DNA from: CAWAXW01 sp963786155 | GTDB taxonomy: Bacteria > Actinomycetota > CADDZG01 > WHSQ01 | Length of the DNA: 64,000 nucleotides | Assembly: GCA_963786155.1 (NCBI GenBank) | Contig: CAWAXW010000006.1 | Coordinates: forward strand, 2,356,001 to 2,420,000 | Direction: 5' to 3' | The notes under the pieces: generated by a model | The model's input: the letters and a program-made list of their open reading frames with translations, nothing else | Databases searched by the model: none | What the model was told of the DNA's origin: nothing | Part shown: positions 56,431-64,000 of the stretch, piece after piece | Layout: each line of letters opens with the position of its first letter | Position numbering within the stretch: the stretch's first letter is position 1 | Translations under genes and position numbers: made by a program

Positions 56431-57570
56431 TTGGCCATCGTTCTGATGGCCGGTGCCGTCGTGCTCACGGGCCTGTTCCTCACCGGGAGCATCCAGAGCG
56501 CGGTGACCCCCGCGTTCGCCGAGTTCTCGAACTGCGGACAAGGGCTCCGGGTGGGCGGGGACGTGAAGCTGAGAGGCGTTCTCGTGGGACGCGTCCAGGG
56601 CCTCGAGCGTGCGGAGGACGGGGCGTGTCGCGTCGAGCTCGGGCTCTTTCCCGAAGAGACCGAAGTCATCCCCGCCAATGTGGGCGCGCAGGTACGAGCG
56701 AAGACGGTCTTCGGCGAGAAATGGGTTGAGCTGCTCTACCCCCTAGACCCCGACGACGCGCGCATCGCAGCCAACGACGAGATCCCGGCCGATCGCACGA
56801 TCGATCCTCTTGAAGTCGAAACGATCCTCAACGTTGGGCTCCCGATCCTCGACGCCATCGATCCCGAGAACCTTGCAGGCGCGCTCCAGGCGCTGGTCGA
56901 GGGCTTCGTGGGTCACGAGGAAGCGGCGATCCGCAGCATCGACTCGGGCATCGCGGCCCTCGAGCCGCTGCTCAACAACAAGGACCTCGTGCGCAAGGGC
57001 ATCGACCAGTTAGAGGAGACGGGTGAGGTCTTCCAGGAGACCGACGACGACCTCCTTCAAGCCCTTGCCAATCTCGACCGTGTCAACGAGTTCACCACCG
57101 CCAACCAGGACCTGATCGCGTCCAACCTGCAGAAGGCTCCGGAGCTGCTGCGAGAGCTCGACGACCTCTTCACGCGGCGCTTCGGGGACATAACCAAGCT
57201 CGTCGACAGCGGCGCAACGGTCGTCGGGGTCCTCGCAGCGCGCGTTGACGACCTCGATCGCTTGTTGGACGTCCTCCCGAGGTTCAACTCACACTGGATC
57301 AAGAACCTCAATCACCAGTGTCGCTTCCGCCAGCAAACGGACGAACCAGGTAAAGCTCAGGGCGACCGCGTCCCGGGTCGCTGCTGGCGTGTCCACAACA
57401 TCGTCTCCACCTCCCGCGGTCCGTACGGACCGAACTCCAAAAAGCGGCCCGAGAACAGAGCGACCGACGAGGACTTCCGCGAGGCGGGGCTGGACGACGG
57501 CCTTCTCGACCCTCTCGCCAAGTTGCTCTATGCCCCGACTCTCCCGGCCATTCTTGGGGATGCGCAGTGA
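56431..57570 (+). CDS. Mce protein 1 (MceA-like)
   Basis: The N-terminal transmembrane helix (ILAIVLMAGAVVLTGLFLTG) is followed by an MlaD domain (CGQGLRVGGDVKLRGVLVGRVQGLE...VRAKTVFGEKWVELLYP) and a long coiled-coil helical region up to residue 280. Mce proteins form the periplasmic tunnel for lipids. The TTG at 56431 is the first normal start, but a G-rich ribosome site precedes an upstream ATC AAC AGG CTG (from 56399), so the real start may be ATC or CTG there, adding about 11 residues. Confidence 0.85.
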   Translation: MAIVLMAGAVVLTGLFLTGSIQSAVTPAFAEFSNCGQGLRVGGDVKLRGVLVGRVQGLERAEDGACRVELGLFPEETEVIPANVGAQVRAKTVFGEKWVELLYPLDPDDARIAANDEIPADRTIDPLEVETILNVGLPILDAIDPENLAGALQALVEGFVGHEEAAIRSIDSGIAALEPLLNNKDLVRKGIDQLEETGEVFQETDDDLLQALANLDRVNEFTTANQDLIASNLQKAPELLRELDDLFTRRFGDITKLVDSGATVVGVLAARVDDLDRLLDVLPRFNSHWIKNLNHQCRFRQQTDEPGKAQGDRVPGRCWRVHNIVSTSRGPYGPNSKKRPENRATDEDFREAGLDDGLLDPLAKLLYAPTLPAILGDAQ

Positions 57571-58553
57571 AAGGAACGGGTGTCAAGCTCACCGTCTTCA
57601 CCCTGTTCACCATCGCGATCACGTTCTGGCTGGCCGCGATCATCGGGAACATCTCGCCGCTCGCCGACACCTACAGGATCGACGCAACCTTCACCGATGC
57701 GACAGGGGTTCTCGTCGGAGATCCCGTCAAGGTCGCAGGAGTCACCGTCGGGAAGGTGATCGGCTTCAAGGTCGTGAAGGGCCAGGCCATTATCTCGATG
57801 CAGGTCGACGGTGAGGTCGACATCCCCGAGAACGTCCAGGTCGACATGGTCTACCGCAACTTGTTGGGCCAGCGGATGATCGACCTGAAGAGGCCCGAAC
57901 CTGCCAGCGACGAGTACCTGGAAGACGGCGACGTCGTGCCGGTCGAACAAACACGACCCGCCCTCGACATCACGCTGGTCTTCAACAACCTCAGGCCGTT
58001 GATCAACTCCACGAACCCCGAAGAGATCAATGCCGTCGCGCGCGCCGTGCTGCGTGTCTTCGAAGGCCGCGAGGAAGACCTCGCCGGGATCCTCGGAAAC
58101 GTGGGTGAGTTGACCAAGACCCTCGCGTCGCGCGATCAGCGGCTGGCGCGACTGGTCACCGACTTCGATGCCCTGACGAAAGTCCTCAATTCGGAATCCG
58201 CATCTATCAAGAAGGGGCTATCCGAGTTCACCGCGTTCATCGAATCGCTCGCGGATGTCACTCCGACCATCGAGAGGGTCGTGACGCAACTCGACGAGGC
58301 CTCCGCAGACTTCGGAGGACTGATCCAACGCAATCGCTCGAACCTCGATCAGGAGCTCGCCGACCTCAACACCTTGCTCACGATCGTCAACGACAACCTG
58401 CGGCCATTGGAGACCGTCGCCCAGAACCTGAAGGAAGTACTCCTGGCGACGGCCCGGACCCAGTCCTACGGGCGCTGGTGGACCCTCTACGTCGTCAATC
58501 TCTGCGTCGAGGGCGTGCCCGAGGCCGCCGAGGGCCTGGAGTGCCAGAGATGA
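57567..58553 (+). CDS. Mce protein 2 (MceB-like)
   Basis: A 328-residue Mce protein: TM helix (LTVFTLFTIAITFWLAAI), MlaD domain (DATGVLVGDPVKVAGVTVGKVIGFKV...YRNLLGQRMIDLKRP) and helical tail. GTG 57567 overlaps the previous stop (GTGA). In Mce systems six such proteins assemble into a hexamer. Confidence 0.9.
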   Translation: MKGTGVKLTVFTLFTIAITFWLAAIIGNISPLADTYRIDATFTDATGVLVGDPVKVAGVTVGKVIGFKVVKGQAIISMQVDGEVDIPENVQVDMVYRNLLGQRMIDLKRPEPASDEYLEDGDVVPVEQTRPALDITLVFNNLRPLINSTNPEEINAVARAVLRVFEGREEDLAGILGNVGELTKTLASRDQRLARLVTDFDALTKVLNSESASIKKGLSEFTAFIESLADVTPTIERVVTQLDEASADFGGLIQRNRSNLDQELADLNTLLTIVNDNLRPLETVAQNLKEVLLATARTQSYGRWWTLYVVNLCVEGVPEAAEGLECQR

Positions 58554-58560
58554 GGCGGCT

Positions 58561-59535
58561 ATGGGCATAAAGACTTTCCGCGAGCGCTCGCCGGTTGTCA
58601 TCGGGATCATCTCGATCCTTGGGATCGCGATCGGAACGACCCTCGCCTTCTTCATCAACGAGCTCCCGTTCGTCAAGCGCGCCTACGAGATCGAGGCCGA
58701 GTTCGCCAACGCATCCGGCCTGACCAAGGACAACCAGGTGCGCGTCGCCGGCGTGAAAGTTGGAATGATCGAGAGCGTCGAGCTCGACGGCGATCGCGTG
58801 CACGTAGTGATGACGATCGATCAGGACACCGACATCCCCCAAGGCGCGCGAGCGGACATCAAGCTCGCCACGCTCCTCGGCACGAAGTTCATCCAGATCG
58901 ATGGAACGGGCGGGCCTCCGTACATGGAGGAGGGCGATCTGATCCCGCTCGAGGACACCACCGTCCCCTTCGAGATCTACCAGGTGTCGAACCGAGGGAC
59001 GAACGTGCTCGAGGGCCTTGACGGTGACCTCCTCAACGACCTCCTCGTCGAGCTGACCGACCTGACGAGCGAGGCCAAAGAGGAAGTCGGGGTCGCTCTC
59101 GAGGGGCTCAACGAGCTCGGCACGGGACTGAACGCGCGTCAGGACGACCTGCGCTCCTTGTTGGTGGGGGCCGAGGACCTTACGGATCTGCTCGCCGACG
59201 AGGGCGACGAGCTCGTGCGCCTCATCGACGGTAGCAACACGGTACTGGCCTCGTTAGCCGGTCAGCGAGAAGAGCTCCAGTCGTTGCTGGAGACGACGAA
59301 ATTCATGGCAGCCGAGCTCGAAGACCTGGTTGTAGACAACCGCGAGAACCTGGACGGGATCTTCACCAAGCTGCACAACGCTCTCGTCGTACTCGAACGC
59401 AACGTCGAGCACGTGGACGTTGCCCTCAAGTACGCAGGCGACTCGTCTCGTTACTTCGGCTCGATCTTCCAACAGGGTCGTTGGGGCGACATCTTCCCCT
59501 GCTCGATCATGGTGACGTCGGCATGCGAGGGATGA
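58561..59535 (+). CDS. Mce protein 3 (MceC-like)
   Basis: A 324-residue Mce protein: TM helix (PVVIGIISILGIAIGTTLAFFIN), MlaD domain (NASGLTKDNQVRVAGVKVGMIESVEL...KLATLLGTKFIQI) and helices. The ATG at 58561 lies 7 bases after the preceding stop. Confidence 0.9.
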   Translation: MGIKTFRERSPVVIGIISILGIAIGTTLAFFINELPFVKRAYEIEAEFANASGLTKDNQVRVAGVKVGMIESVELDGDRVHVVMTIDQDTDIPQGARADIKLATLLGTKFIQIDGTGGPPYMEEGDLIPLEDTTVPFEIYQVSNRGTNVLEGLDGDLLNDLLVELTDLTSEAKEEVGVALEGLNELGTGLNARQDDLRSLLVGAEDLTDLLADEGDELVRLIDGSNTVLASLAGQREELQSLLETTKFMAAELEDLVVDNRENLDGIFTKLHNALVVLERNVEHVDVALKYAGDSSRYFGSIFQQGRWGDIFPCSIMVTSACEG

Positions 59536-59536
59536 G

Positions 59537-61018
59537 ATGAAGGGATACATCAAGCCCCTCGGCTATCTCGTCGCAGTTCTGTTGCTCGTTGCCGGAGGTG
59601 CGCTCGGGGTACAAGCTCTGGGGAACCGGGATGGCACCTACCGGGTGACCGCGTACTTCGAGAAGGCGATCGGTCTCTTCGAGAAATCCGACGTCACGAT
59701 CCTGGGCGTGGCGGTCGGCAAGGTGACTGCTGTGGAGCCGGAGGGCGATGTCGTACGCATCGACATGGAGATCTCGGACGAGCACAAGGTCCCGGCCGAC
59801 GCGTTCGCTCAGGTGGTCCCCATCTCCGTCATCTCAGATCGCTACATCGAGCTCGCGCCCGTCTACGAGGAGGGCCCTGTGCTCGAGGACGGGGCGGTTC
59901 TGGACGAGGACCACACGCAGATCCCGGCCGAGCTCGATGACGTCTTCAAGCAGCTCAAGAAGCTGCTAGAGGCGATCGAGCCGGGCGAAGAGGGCGAACC
60001 CGGTGCACTCGGCGCACTGATCGTGCAGCTGAGCGAGACGCTCGACGATCGCGAGCTCGATCTTCGGACGACGCTCACGCAAGGTGCCGAATTGACGCAG
60101 ACGCTGGCGGGGGCCGAAGACGAGATCTCCGGGCTACTCATCAATCTCGACCGGCTCTTCGATCGCCTGGGAACGCGTGCAGGGTCGATCGGAACCGTCA
60201 ACAGGAACCTCGCGATCGTGCTCAGGACCCTGGCGGAGAGCAGGACGGACATCGAGGAGACCGTGACGAACCTCGCCGACCTGACCGAAGCGGTCTCCGA
60301 CCTCATCCGCGACAACGGCGACAGGCTGGGGGGCGACCTGGGACTGGCCGCAGAGATAACGGGAACGGTCCTGGCCAATCGCGCCTCCGTCGAGGAGGCT
60401 CTCAAGTGGCTGCCTGTGGTGGGCCAAGGGGTCGGCCAGGCGTATCACGGAGGCGCGATCGACTCCGTCGACGTGCGCGACAACGCCATCTCCGGACGCT
60501 GCGATGAAGTCGCAGACCTCCCGGATGAGATCAAAGATCTGTTGGAGGAAGTCTTCGACGTGCTGTGCGCGGCAACGCCGAGAGAGCAGTCACCCCAGCG
60601 CACAACAACGACGCCACAGCCGGAGGAACAATTCGACTGCGACGAAGGCGTGCGGAAGGTCAAGAACCAGCTCAAGAAGATCGCCCGCATGGATGAGATC
60701 CCCGAGGCAGCCCGGGACGAGATCATCAAGCCGCTGCGCAAGAAGCTTCGTCAGATCGCTCAAGAGTGCGAGGAGCTCGGCGACGTCCTGGAAGACCCGA
60801 AGGACCTCGTGGACGAGATACTCGAGGACATCCTCGACGAGCTCGATGACGAGGTGCCCGGGCTCCCCGACATCGGCAAGGACATCCTCGACGATGCGAC
60901 CGAGAACGTAGGCGCTGCGGGCCCGACAGGACTTGCTCCCTCGGTGCAGCCCGGATACATGGACACGTTCGGATCGTTGATGGGCGACGTGCTCGGATTC
61001 GTGGGGTGGTCGCGATGA
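59537..61018 (+). CDS. Mce protein 4 (MceD-like) with acidic C-terminal extension
   Basis: The 493-residue protein has TM (YLVAVLLLVAGGALGVQAL), MlaD (KAIGLFEKSDVTILGVAVGKVTAV) and helical parts, and then an additional ~150-residue tail rich in Asp, Glu and Lys (residues about 355-490, DEVPGLPDIGKDILDDATE and similar). That tail is longer than in the other Mce proteins and may contact partners outside. The stop overlaps the next start. Confidence 0.87.
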   Translation: MKGYIKPLGYLVAVLLLVAGGALGVQALGNRDGTYRVTAYFEKAIGLFEKSDVTILGVAVGKVTAVEPEGDVVRIDMEISDEHKVPADAFAQVVPISVISDRYIELAPVYEEGPVLEDGAVLDEDHTQIPAELDDVFKQLKKLLEAIEPGEEGEPGALGALIVQLSETLDDRELDLRTTLTQGAELTQTLAGAEDEISGLLINLDRLFDRLGTRAGSIGTVNRNLAIVLRTLAESRTDIEETVTNLADLTEAVSDLIRDNGDRLGGDLGLAAEITGTVLANRASVEEALKWLPVVGQGVGQAYHGGAIDSVDVRDNAISGRCDEVADLPDEIKDLLEEVFDVLCAATPREQSPQRTTTTPQPEEQFDCDEGVRKVKNQLKKIARMDEIPEAARDEIIKPLRKKLRQIAQECEELGDVLEDPKDLVDEILEDILDELDDEVPGLPDIGKDILDDATENVGAAGPTGLAPSVQPGYMDTFGSLMGDVLGFVGWSR

Positions 61019-62088
61019 TGCGTCCTCGCGTTGCTGCGCTGGCCGGGTGCATCGCACTATTCGCAACGTCATGCTCGGCCTTCGGCTTGGCGGCCGACTG
61101 CGAAGGTATCGAGATCATCGGGAAGTTCGCACAGGTCGGGGACCTAGTCGAGAAGTCCAACGTCCAGTCGTCCGATGTGGTGATCGGAAGCGTGACCGAC
61201 ATCGAGTTGGACCAGGGCAATTGGGAAGCCCGCGTATCCATGTGCCTCGATGAGGGCGAGCGCGTCCCAGAGGATGTGCGGGCCATCGTTCGGACGACGT
61301 CGCTTCTCGGAGAGAAGTTCGTCGACCTCAGGATCGAATCCGAGGGCGCGGGCCCATACCTCGAGGACGGCGCTGTGCTCGAGCAGGATCAGACCGGGAA
61401 GTCCACGGAGCTCGAGGAGGTCTTCGCCCGGCTCGCCACCATCCTGGGTTCCGGCAACCTCGAGTCCTTGAATCGGTTCACTACCGCGCAGGCGCGCATC
61501 CTCGAAGGCCGCGCCGACGATCTACGTTTGGTTCTGGGACGGCTCCGCGACTTCACGGACCTGCTTGCCGACCGAAAGGACTCGATCGCGGCCGGCGTCG
61601 ACAACCTGGATGCCGTGGCACGTCGCCTGCTCGAGGACTCCCCCCTCCTCAGGCGATTCCTCCGTTCCTTCGCCGATTCGTCCACCGTCTTGTCCAATCA
61701 GAAGGACGCGTTGCAGGAGCTCTTGTTCGTGCTCGACGATTTCACCGCCATCAGCATCCAGCTGCTCAATCAGACAGAGGCCGGCCTGGACGAGCAGCTC
61801 GAGAAGCTGCGTCCCGTTCTGAGGACCGCCGTGGCGAACAGCCAAAATCTCACGAAAGGCATCCAGACCCTTGCGACCTTCACCGATTGGTTCCCCGAGT
61901 CGATGCCCGGGGACTACCTGCAGCTCGACGTCTGTCAGGCGCTCCCCGAGGACTTCCAGCAGGGTGTCACCTGCCCACAGTCGGTAAAGAACGACAAACC
62001 CAAGTTCGCGACGTCGGAGACAGAAGGGGAGCCTCCTAGCTCTGCCCTCGAGTCGATCCTTCGAGCTCCTCTCAGGGACGAAGACTGA
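61015..62088 (+). CDS. Mce lipoprotein 5 (MceE/LprN-like)
   Basis: The ATG at 61015 overlaps the previous stop (ATGA) and gives MMRPRVAALAGCIALFATSC with a lipobox at FATSC (residue about 20). MlaD (KSNVQSSDVVIGSVTDIEL...VRTTSLLGEKFVDLRIE) and helices follow. Like LprN in mycobacteria it is the lipid-anchored member of the hexamer. Confidence 0.9.
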   Translation: MMRPRVAALAGCIALFATSCSAFGLAADCEGIEIIGKFAQVGDLVEKSNVQSSDVVIGSVTDIELDQGNWEARVSMCLDEGERVPEDVRAIVRTTSLLGEKFVDLRIESEGAGPYLEDGAVLEQDQTGKSTELEEVFARLATILGSGNLESLNRFTTAQARILEGRADDLRLVLGRLRDFTDLLADRKDSIAAGVDNLDAVARRLLEDSPLLRRFLRSFADSSTVLSNQKDALQELLFVLDDFTAISIQLLNQTEAGLDEQLEKLRPVLRTAVANSQNLTKGIQTLATFTDWFPESMPGDYLQLDVCQALPEDFQQGVTCPQSVKNDKPKFATSETEGEPPSSALESILRAPLRDED

Positions 62089-63305
62089 TGGCCATACCCG
62101 AGAAGCTCCGGATAAAGATAAACGTCCTGGCCTTCCTCGTCATCGCGTTGTTGCTCATCGCCGCGATGGCCACCCAGGTCTTGTCGGTGTTCGAAGGCCG
62201 CTACACGGTTACGGCCGAGTTTGTCGATGCCGGAGGAGTCTTCACGAACCAAGAGGTGACTTACCGAGGCGTGACCGTCGGCCAGGTTGGAGACATGCGA
62301 GTGATCGAAGATGGGGTGGCCATCGACCTGATGATCCGGGACGAGTACGACATCCCGGCTGAAGACGTCGAGGCACGCGTCATGTTCAAGAGCGCGGTGG
62401 GCGAACAGTTCGTCGACATCCTGCCGGCGGATGACGGAGAGCCCTTCCTGGAAGACGGCGACAAGATCCCGATGGAGCAGACGGATATCCCGGTCAGCAC
62501 CCAGGAGCTGCTGACCACTCTCGAGGCCGTTCTGAGAGGCGTCCCGCCGGAAGACCTGAAGAATGTCGTGGACACGCTCGGCGTGGCGTTGACCGGTCGA
62601 GGCCAAGACCTGGCCACGATCATCGAGTCGATGGCCGATCTGGCCGACGTATTCGCCGAGCGTGCACCCGAGGTCGAAGGCATCCTGAGAGACGGAACGA
62701 AGGTCGGGGATGCCTTCCTAGCTTCGCGGGAGGACTTCACAGAAGCGATCCGTCAACTCGTGATCGTGAGCGAGATCCTGGCCGGTAGCACAGGTGAGCT
62801 CGAGAGGCTGCTATCTGGAACGAATGCGGCGAGCGACGAAGTCGTGAGCCTCCTCCGCACCTATCGGCAGGACGTGGACCAGGTGATCATCGACCTCGCG
62901 GAGATCAACGAGCTCCAAGCCGACCACAAAGGAGACCTCAACCAGCTCTTCGAGCATCTGCCGACCGGACTGAACAAGGTCACCAAAGCATTCGAGCCGA
63001 AGACCGGCCTTGTGAGATTCGGCTTGGTCACGGACACCGGTGCCCCAGCCTGCAGCTACGGCACGCCGCGCCGGCCCCCGCACAACCGAAAGAATCAGAA
63101 GCCTCCCCAGAATGTCCTGTGTGGGGGGAAGAAGCAGGGGGGCGGTCGCTCCTCCGATACCCCGCCCTCAGTCCCTGATGAGAACACCGACGACACAACC
63201 GATCTTTCATCCGTGATCGACGATCTCGATGATCTCGACGCACCGACGCTGCCGGCGCGTATGAGCGATTGGTCCTGGTCTCTGCTCTACCTGAACGGGT
63301 TGTAG
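62088..63305 (+). CDS. Mce protein 6 (MceF-like)
   Basis: A 405-residue Mce protein: TM (FLVIALLLIAAMATQVLS), MlaD (DAGGVFTNQEVTYRGVTVGQVGDMRV) and helices, then a Pro/Lys/Gln-rich low-complexity tail (RRPPHNRKNQKPPQNVLCGG). The ATG overlaps the previous stop (TGATG). Confidence 0.9.
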   Translation: MAIPEKLRIKINVLAFLVIALLLIAAMATQVLSVFEGRYTVTAEFVDAGGVFTNQEVTYRGVTVGQVGDMRVIEDGVAIDLMIRDEYDIPAEDVEARVMFKSAVGEQFVDILPADDGEPFLEDGDKIPMEQTDIPVSTQELLTTLEAVLRGVPPEDLKNVVDTLGVALTGRGQDLATIIESMADLADVFAERAPEVEGILRDGTKVGDAFLASREDFTEAIRQLVIVSEILAGSTGELERLLSGTNAASDEVVSLLRTYRQDVDQVIIDLAEINELQADHKGDLNQLFEHLPTGLNKVTKAFEPKTGLVRFGLVTDTGAPACSYGTPRRPPHNRKNQKPPQNVLCGGKKQGGGRSSDTPPSVPDENTDDTTDLSSVIDDLDDLDAPTLPARMSDWSWSLLYLNGL

Positions 63306-63328
63306 GGGCACAGCACTAGACTCGTTCG

Positions 63329-63919
63329 ATGGTCATAGAAGAGGAGGCTACGGAACCGTCTTCAGACGCGGACGACCTCAGCGATAGGCCCACGAGGTCC
63401 CTCGGCTCGGTCTTTCTGATCGGCGGTCTGGTATTGGCCGTCGTCTCTTCCGTTGTCCTCGGCGTCCTCTTGGTGCAGAGCCTCGGGACCTCGAGCGAGG
63501 ATGTCGGCGACTACCTCGATGCAGAGCGGCCGGAAGCCGAAGCGGTGGCCCTCGAGGTCCTGGACGGGTTGCTGAACTACGACTCGACCAACATCGAAGA
63601 CGTGGCCGATCGGATGCTCGACGTGGCGACCGGCAACTTCAAGGAGCAATACGAAGACCTGGTGCTCGAGGGCGGACTCGCAGACGCGCTCACCAATGCG
63701 ACCGCATCGTCCCGGGGTGAGATCCTCGACGGGCCCGACATCTTCTTCTCGACTCCAACCGAGGCGATCGCGATCGCACGTGTGAGTCAGATCACGCAGT
63801 CAAGCGAGAACCCGACCGGTCGGACCTTCGAATACATCCTGCAACTGACCCTGATCGACACGGCCGATGCGGGATGGAAAGCCGACCGGGTAGACCTCCT
63901 AAGCGAGGGCGAGAGCTAG
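63329..63919 (+). CDS. Mce-associated membrane protein
   Basis: A 196-residue protein with an acidic cytoplasmic N-terminus, one transmembrane helix (GSVFLIGGLVLAVVSSVVLGVLLV) and an extracellular domain (LEVLDGLLNYDSTNIEDVADRMLDVATGNFKEQYEDL). It matches the Mas proteins found downstream of actinobacterial mce genes. It is the last gene of the operon and converges with the next partial gene. Confidence 0.82.
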   Translation: MVIEEEATEPSSDADDLSDRPTRSLGSVFLIGGLVLAVVSSVVLGVLLVQSLGTSSEDVGDYLDAERPEAEAVALEVLDGLLNYDSTNIEDVADRMLDVATGNFKEQYEDLVLEGGLADALTNATASSRGEILDGPDIFFSTPTEAIAIARVSQITQSSENPTGRTFEYILQLTLIDTADAGWKADRVDLLSEGES

Positions 63920-64000
63920 CTCGTAGCGCCGGCCTTATTGCCAAAAGTTTCAACCAAGGCCTGGTAGTTCTCGAGCAGGCGGCCCGGGTCGACCGAATAC
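63916..64000 (-). CDS. 3' end of an unknown protein (truncated by window edge)
   Basis: Only the last ~27 residues are visible (YSVDPGRLLENYQALVETFG, then NKAGATS and a stop at 63916-63918). Its stop shares the palindrome AGCTAGCT with the stop of the Mce-associated gene on the other strand, so the two overlap by 4 bases. The family cannot be named. Confidence 0.5.
   Translation of the reverse strand, partial: YSVDPGRLLENYQALVETFGNKAGATS

Noticed and set aside
1..64000. tRNA, rRNA, CRISPR arrays or prophage
   Set aside because: No tRNA-like cloverleaf ending in CCA, no rRNA segments, no regularly spaced repeats and no phage structural genes were noticed on reading both strands; a tRNAscan or similar run was not possible.

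Overview
The window is about 64 kb of chromosomal DNA from a high-GC Gram-positive bacterium, almost certainly an actinobacterium (phylum Actinomycetota). The evidence is a complete Mce lipid-import operon (Mkl-type ATPase, two YrbE/MlaE permeases, six Mce proteins, one Mce-associated protein), a WhiB-family Fe-S regulator, LppX/LprG-like lipoproteins, an IlvG-type TPP enzyme, many GTG/TTG starts and dense ATGA/GTGA gene overlaps. Nothing seen fixes the genus. No rRNA, tRNA, CRISPR or phage genes were recognised. Metabolism looks heterotrophic and aerobic or microaerobic.

Layout. 0-3.4 kb: Lys/Arg-rich histone-like protein, WhiB, orphan receiver domain, zinc-ribbon protein and a CytX-like permease under a TPP riboswitch. 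3.4-4.9 kb: a secreted beta-helix protein. 4.9-7.1 kb: two core-MetE methionine synthase paralogues under a SAM-I riboswitch with a terminator. 7.2-10.6 kb: ErpA/IscA and TldD/TldE. 10.6-16.2 kb: IlvG-like enzyme, 2-oxoacid:ferredoxin oxidoreductase KorAB and a 7Fe ferredoxin. 16.2-20.8 kb: lipoprotein, SDR, GMC oxidoreductase, HNH nuclease. 20.9-26.5 kb: an orphan LivK-type binding protein and a sugar-type ABC importer. 26.5-36.7 kb: branched-chain 2-oxoacid dehydrogenase E1alpha/E1beta/E2 with LipA and LipB, pyruvate kinase, two related lipoproteins and dihydrolipoyl dehydrogenase. 37-39.1 kb: M14 carboxypeptidase followed by a 164-bp MITE-like inverted-repeat element. 39.1-45.3 kb: a copper/metal module (DtxR-family regulator with a palindromic operator, multicopper oxidase, ZIP transporter, cupredoxin, and a divergent CDF efflux protein). 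45.3-48.8 kb: sulfite-oxidase-like molybdoenzyme, MBL hydrolase, YgfZ. 48.9-53.6 kb: three acyl-CoA dehydrogenases and an SCP2/hydrolase fusion. 53.7-63.9 kb: the mce operon.

How the genes work together. The mce importer and the acyl-CoA dehydrogenase/SCP2 genes next to it look like a lipid (possibly sterol or fatty acid) uptake and beta-oxidation neighbourhood. The Bkd complex plus lipoate synthesis genes supply branched-chain acyl-CoAs. KorAB with FdxA gives a ferredoxin-linked 2-oxoacid oxidation. Methionine and thiamine supply are under riboswitch control.

A strong technical signal runs through the window. About twenty genes are interrupted by one or more single-base frameshifts although their catalytic motifs and overlapping start/stop junctions are intact. 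This looks like residual indel errors in the assembly rather than real gene decay, so those genes are annotated across the shifts. The least explained signals are a 25-base leader motif (23/25 identical) placed 17-18 nt upstream of two unrelated genes 50 kb apart, and the MITE-like element whose two ends provide the stop codons of both convergent neighbours.
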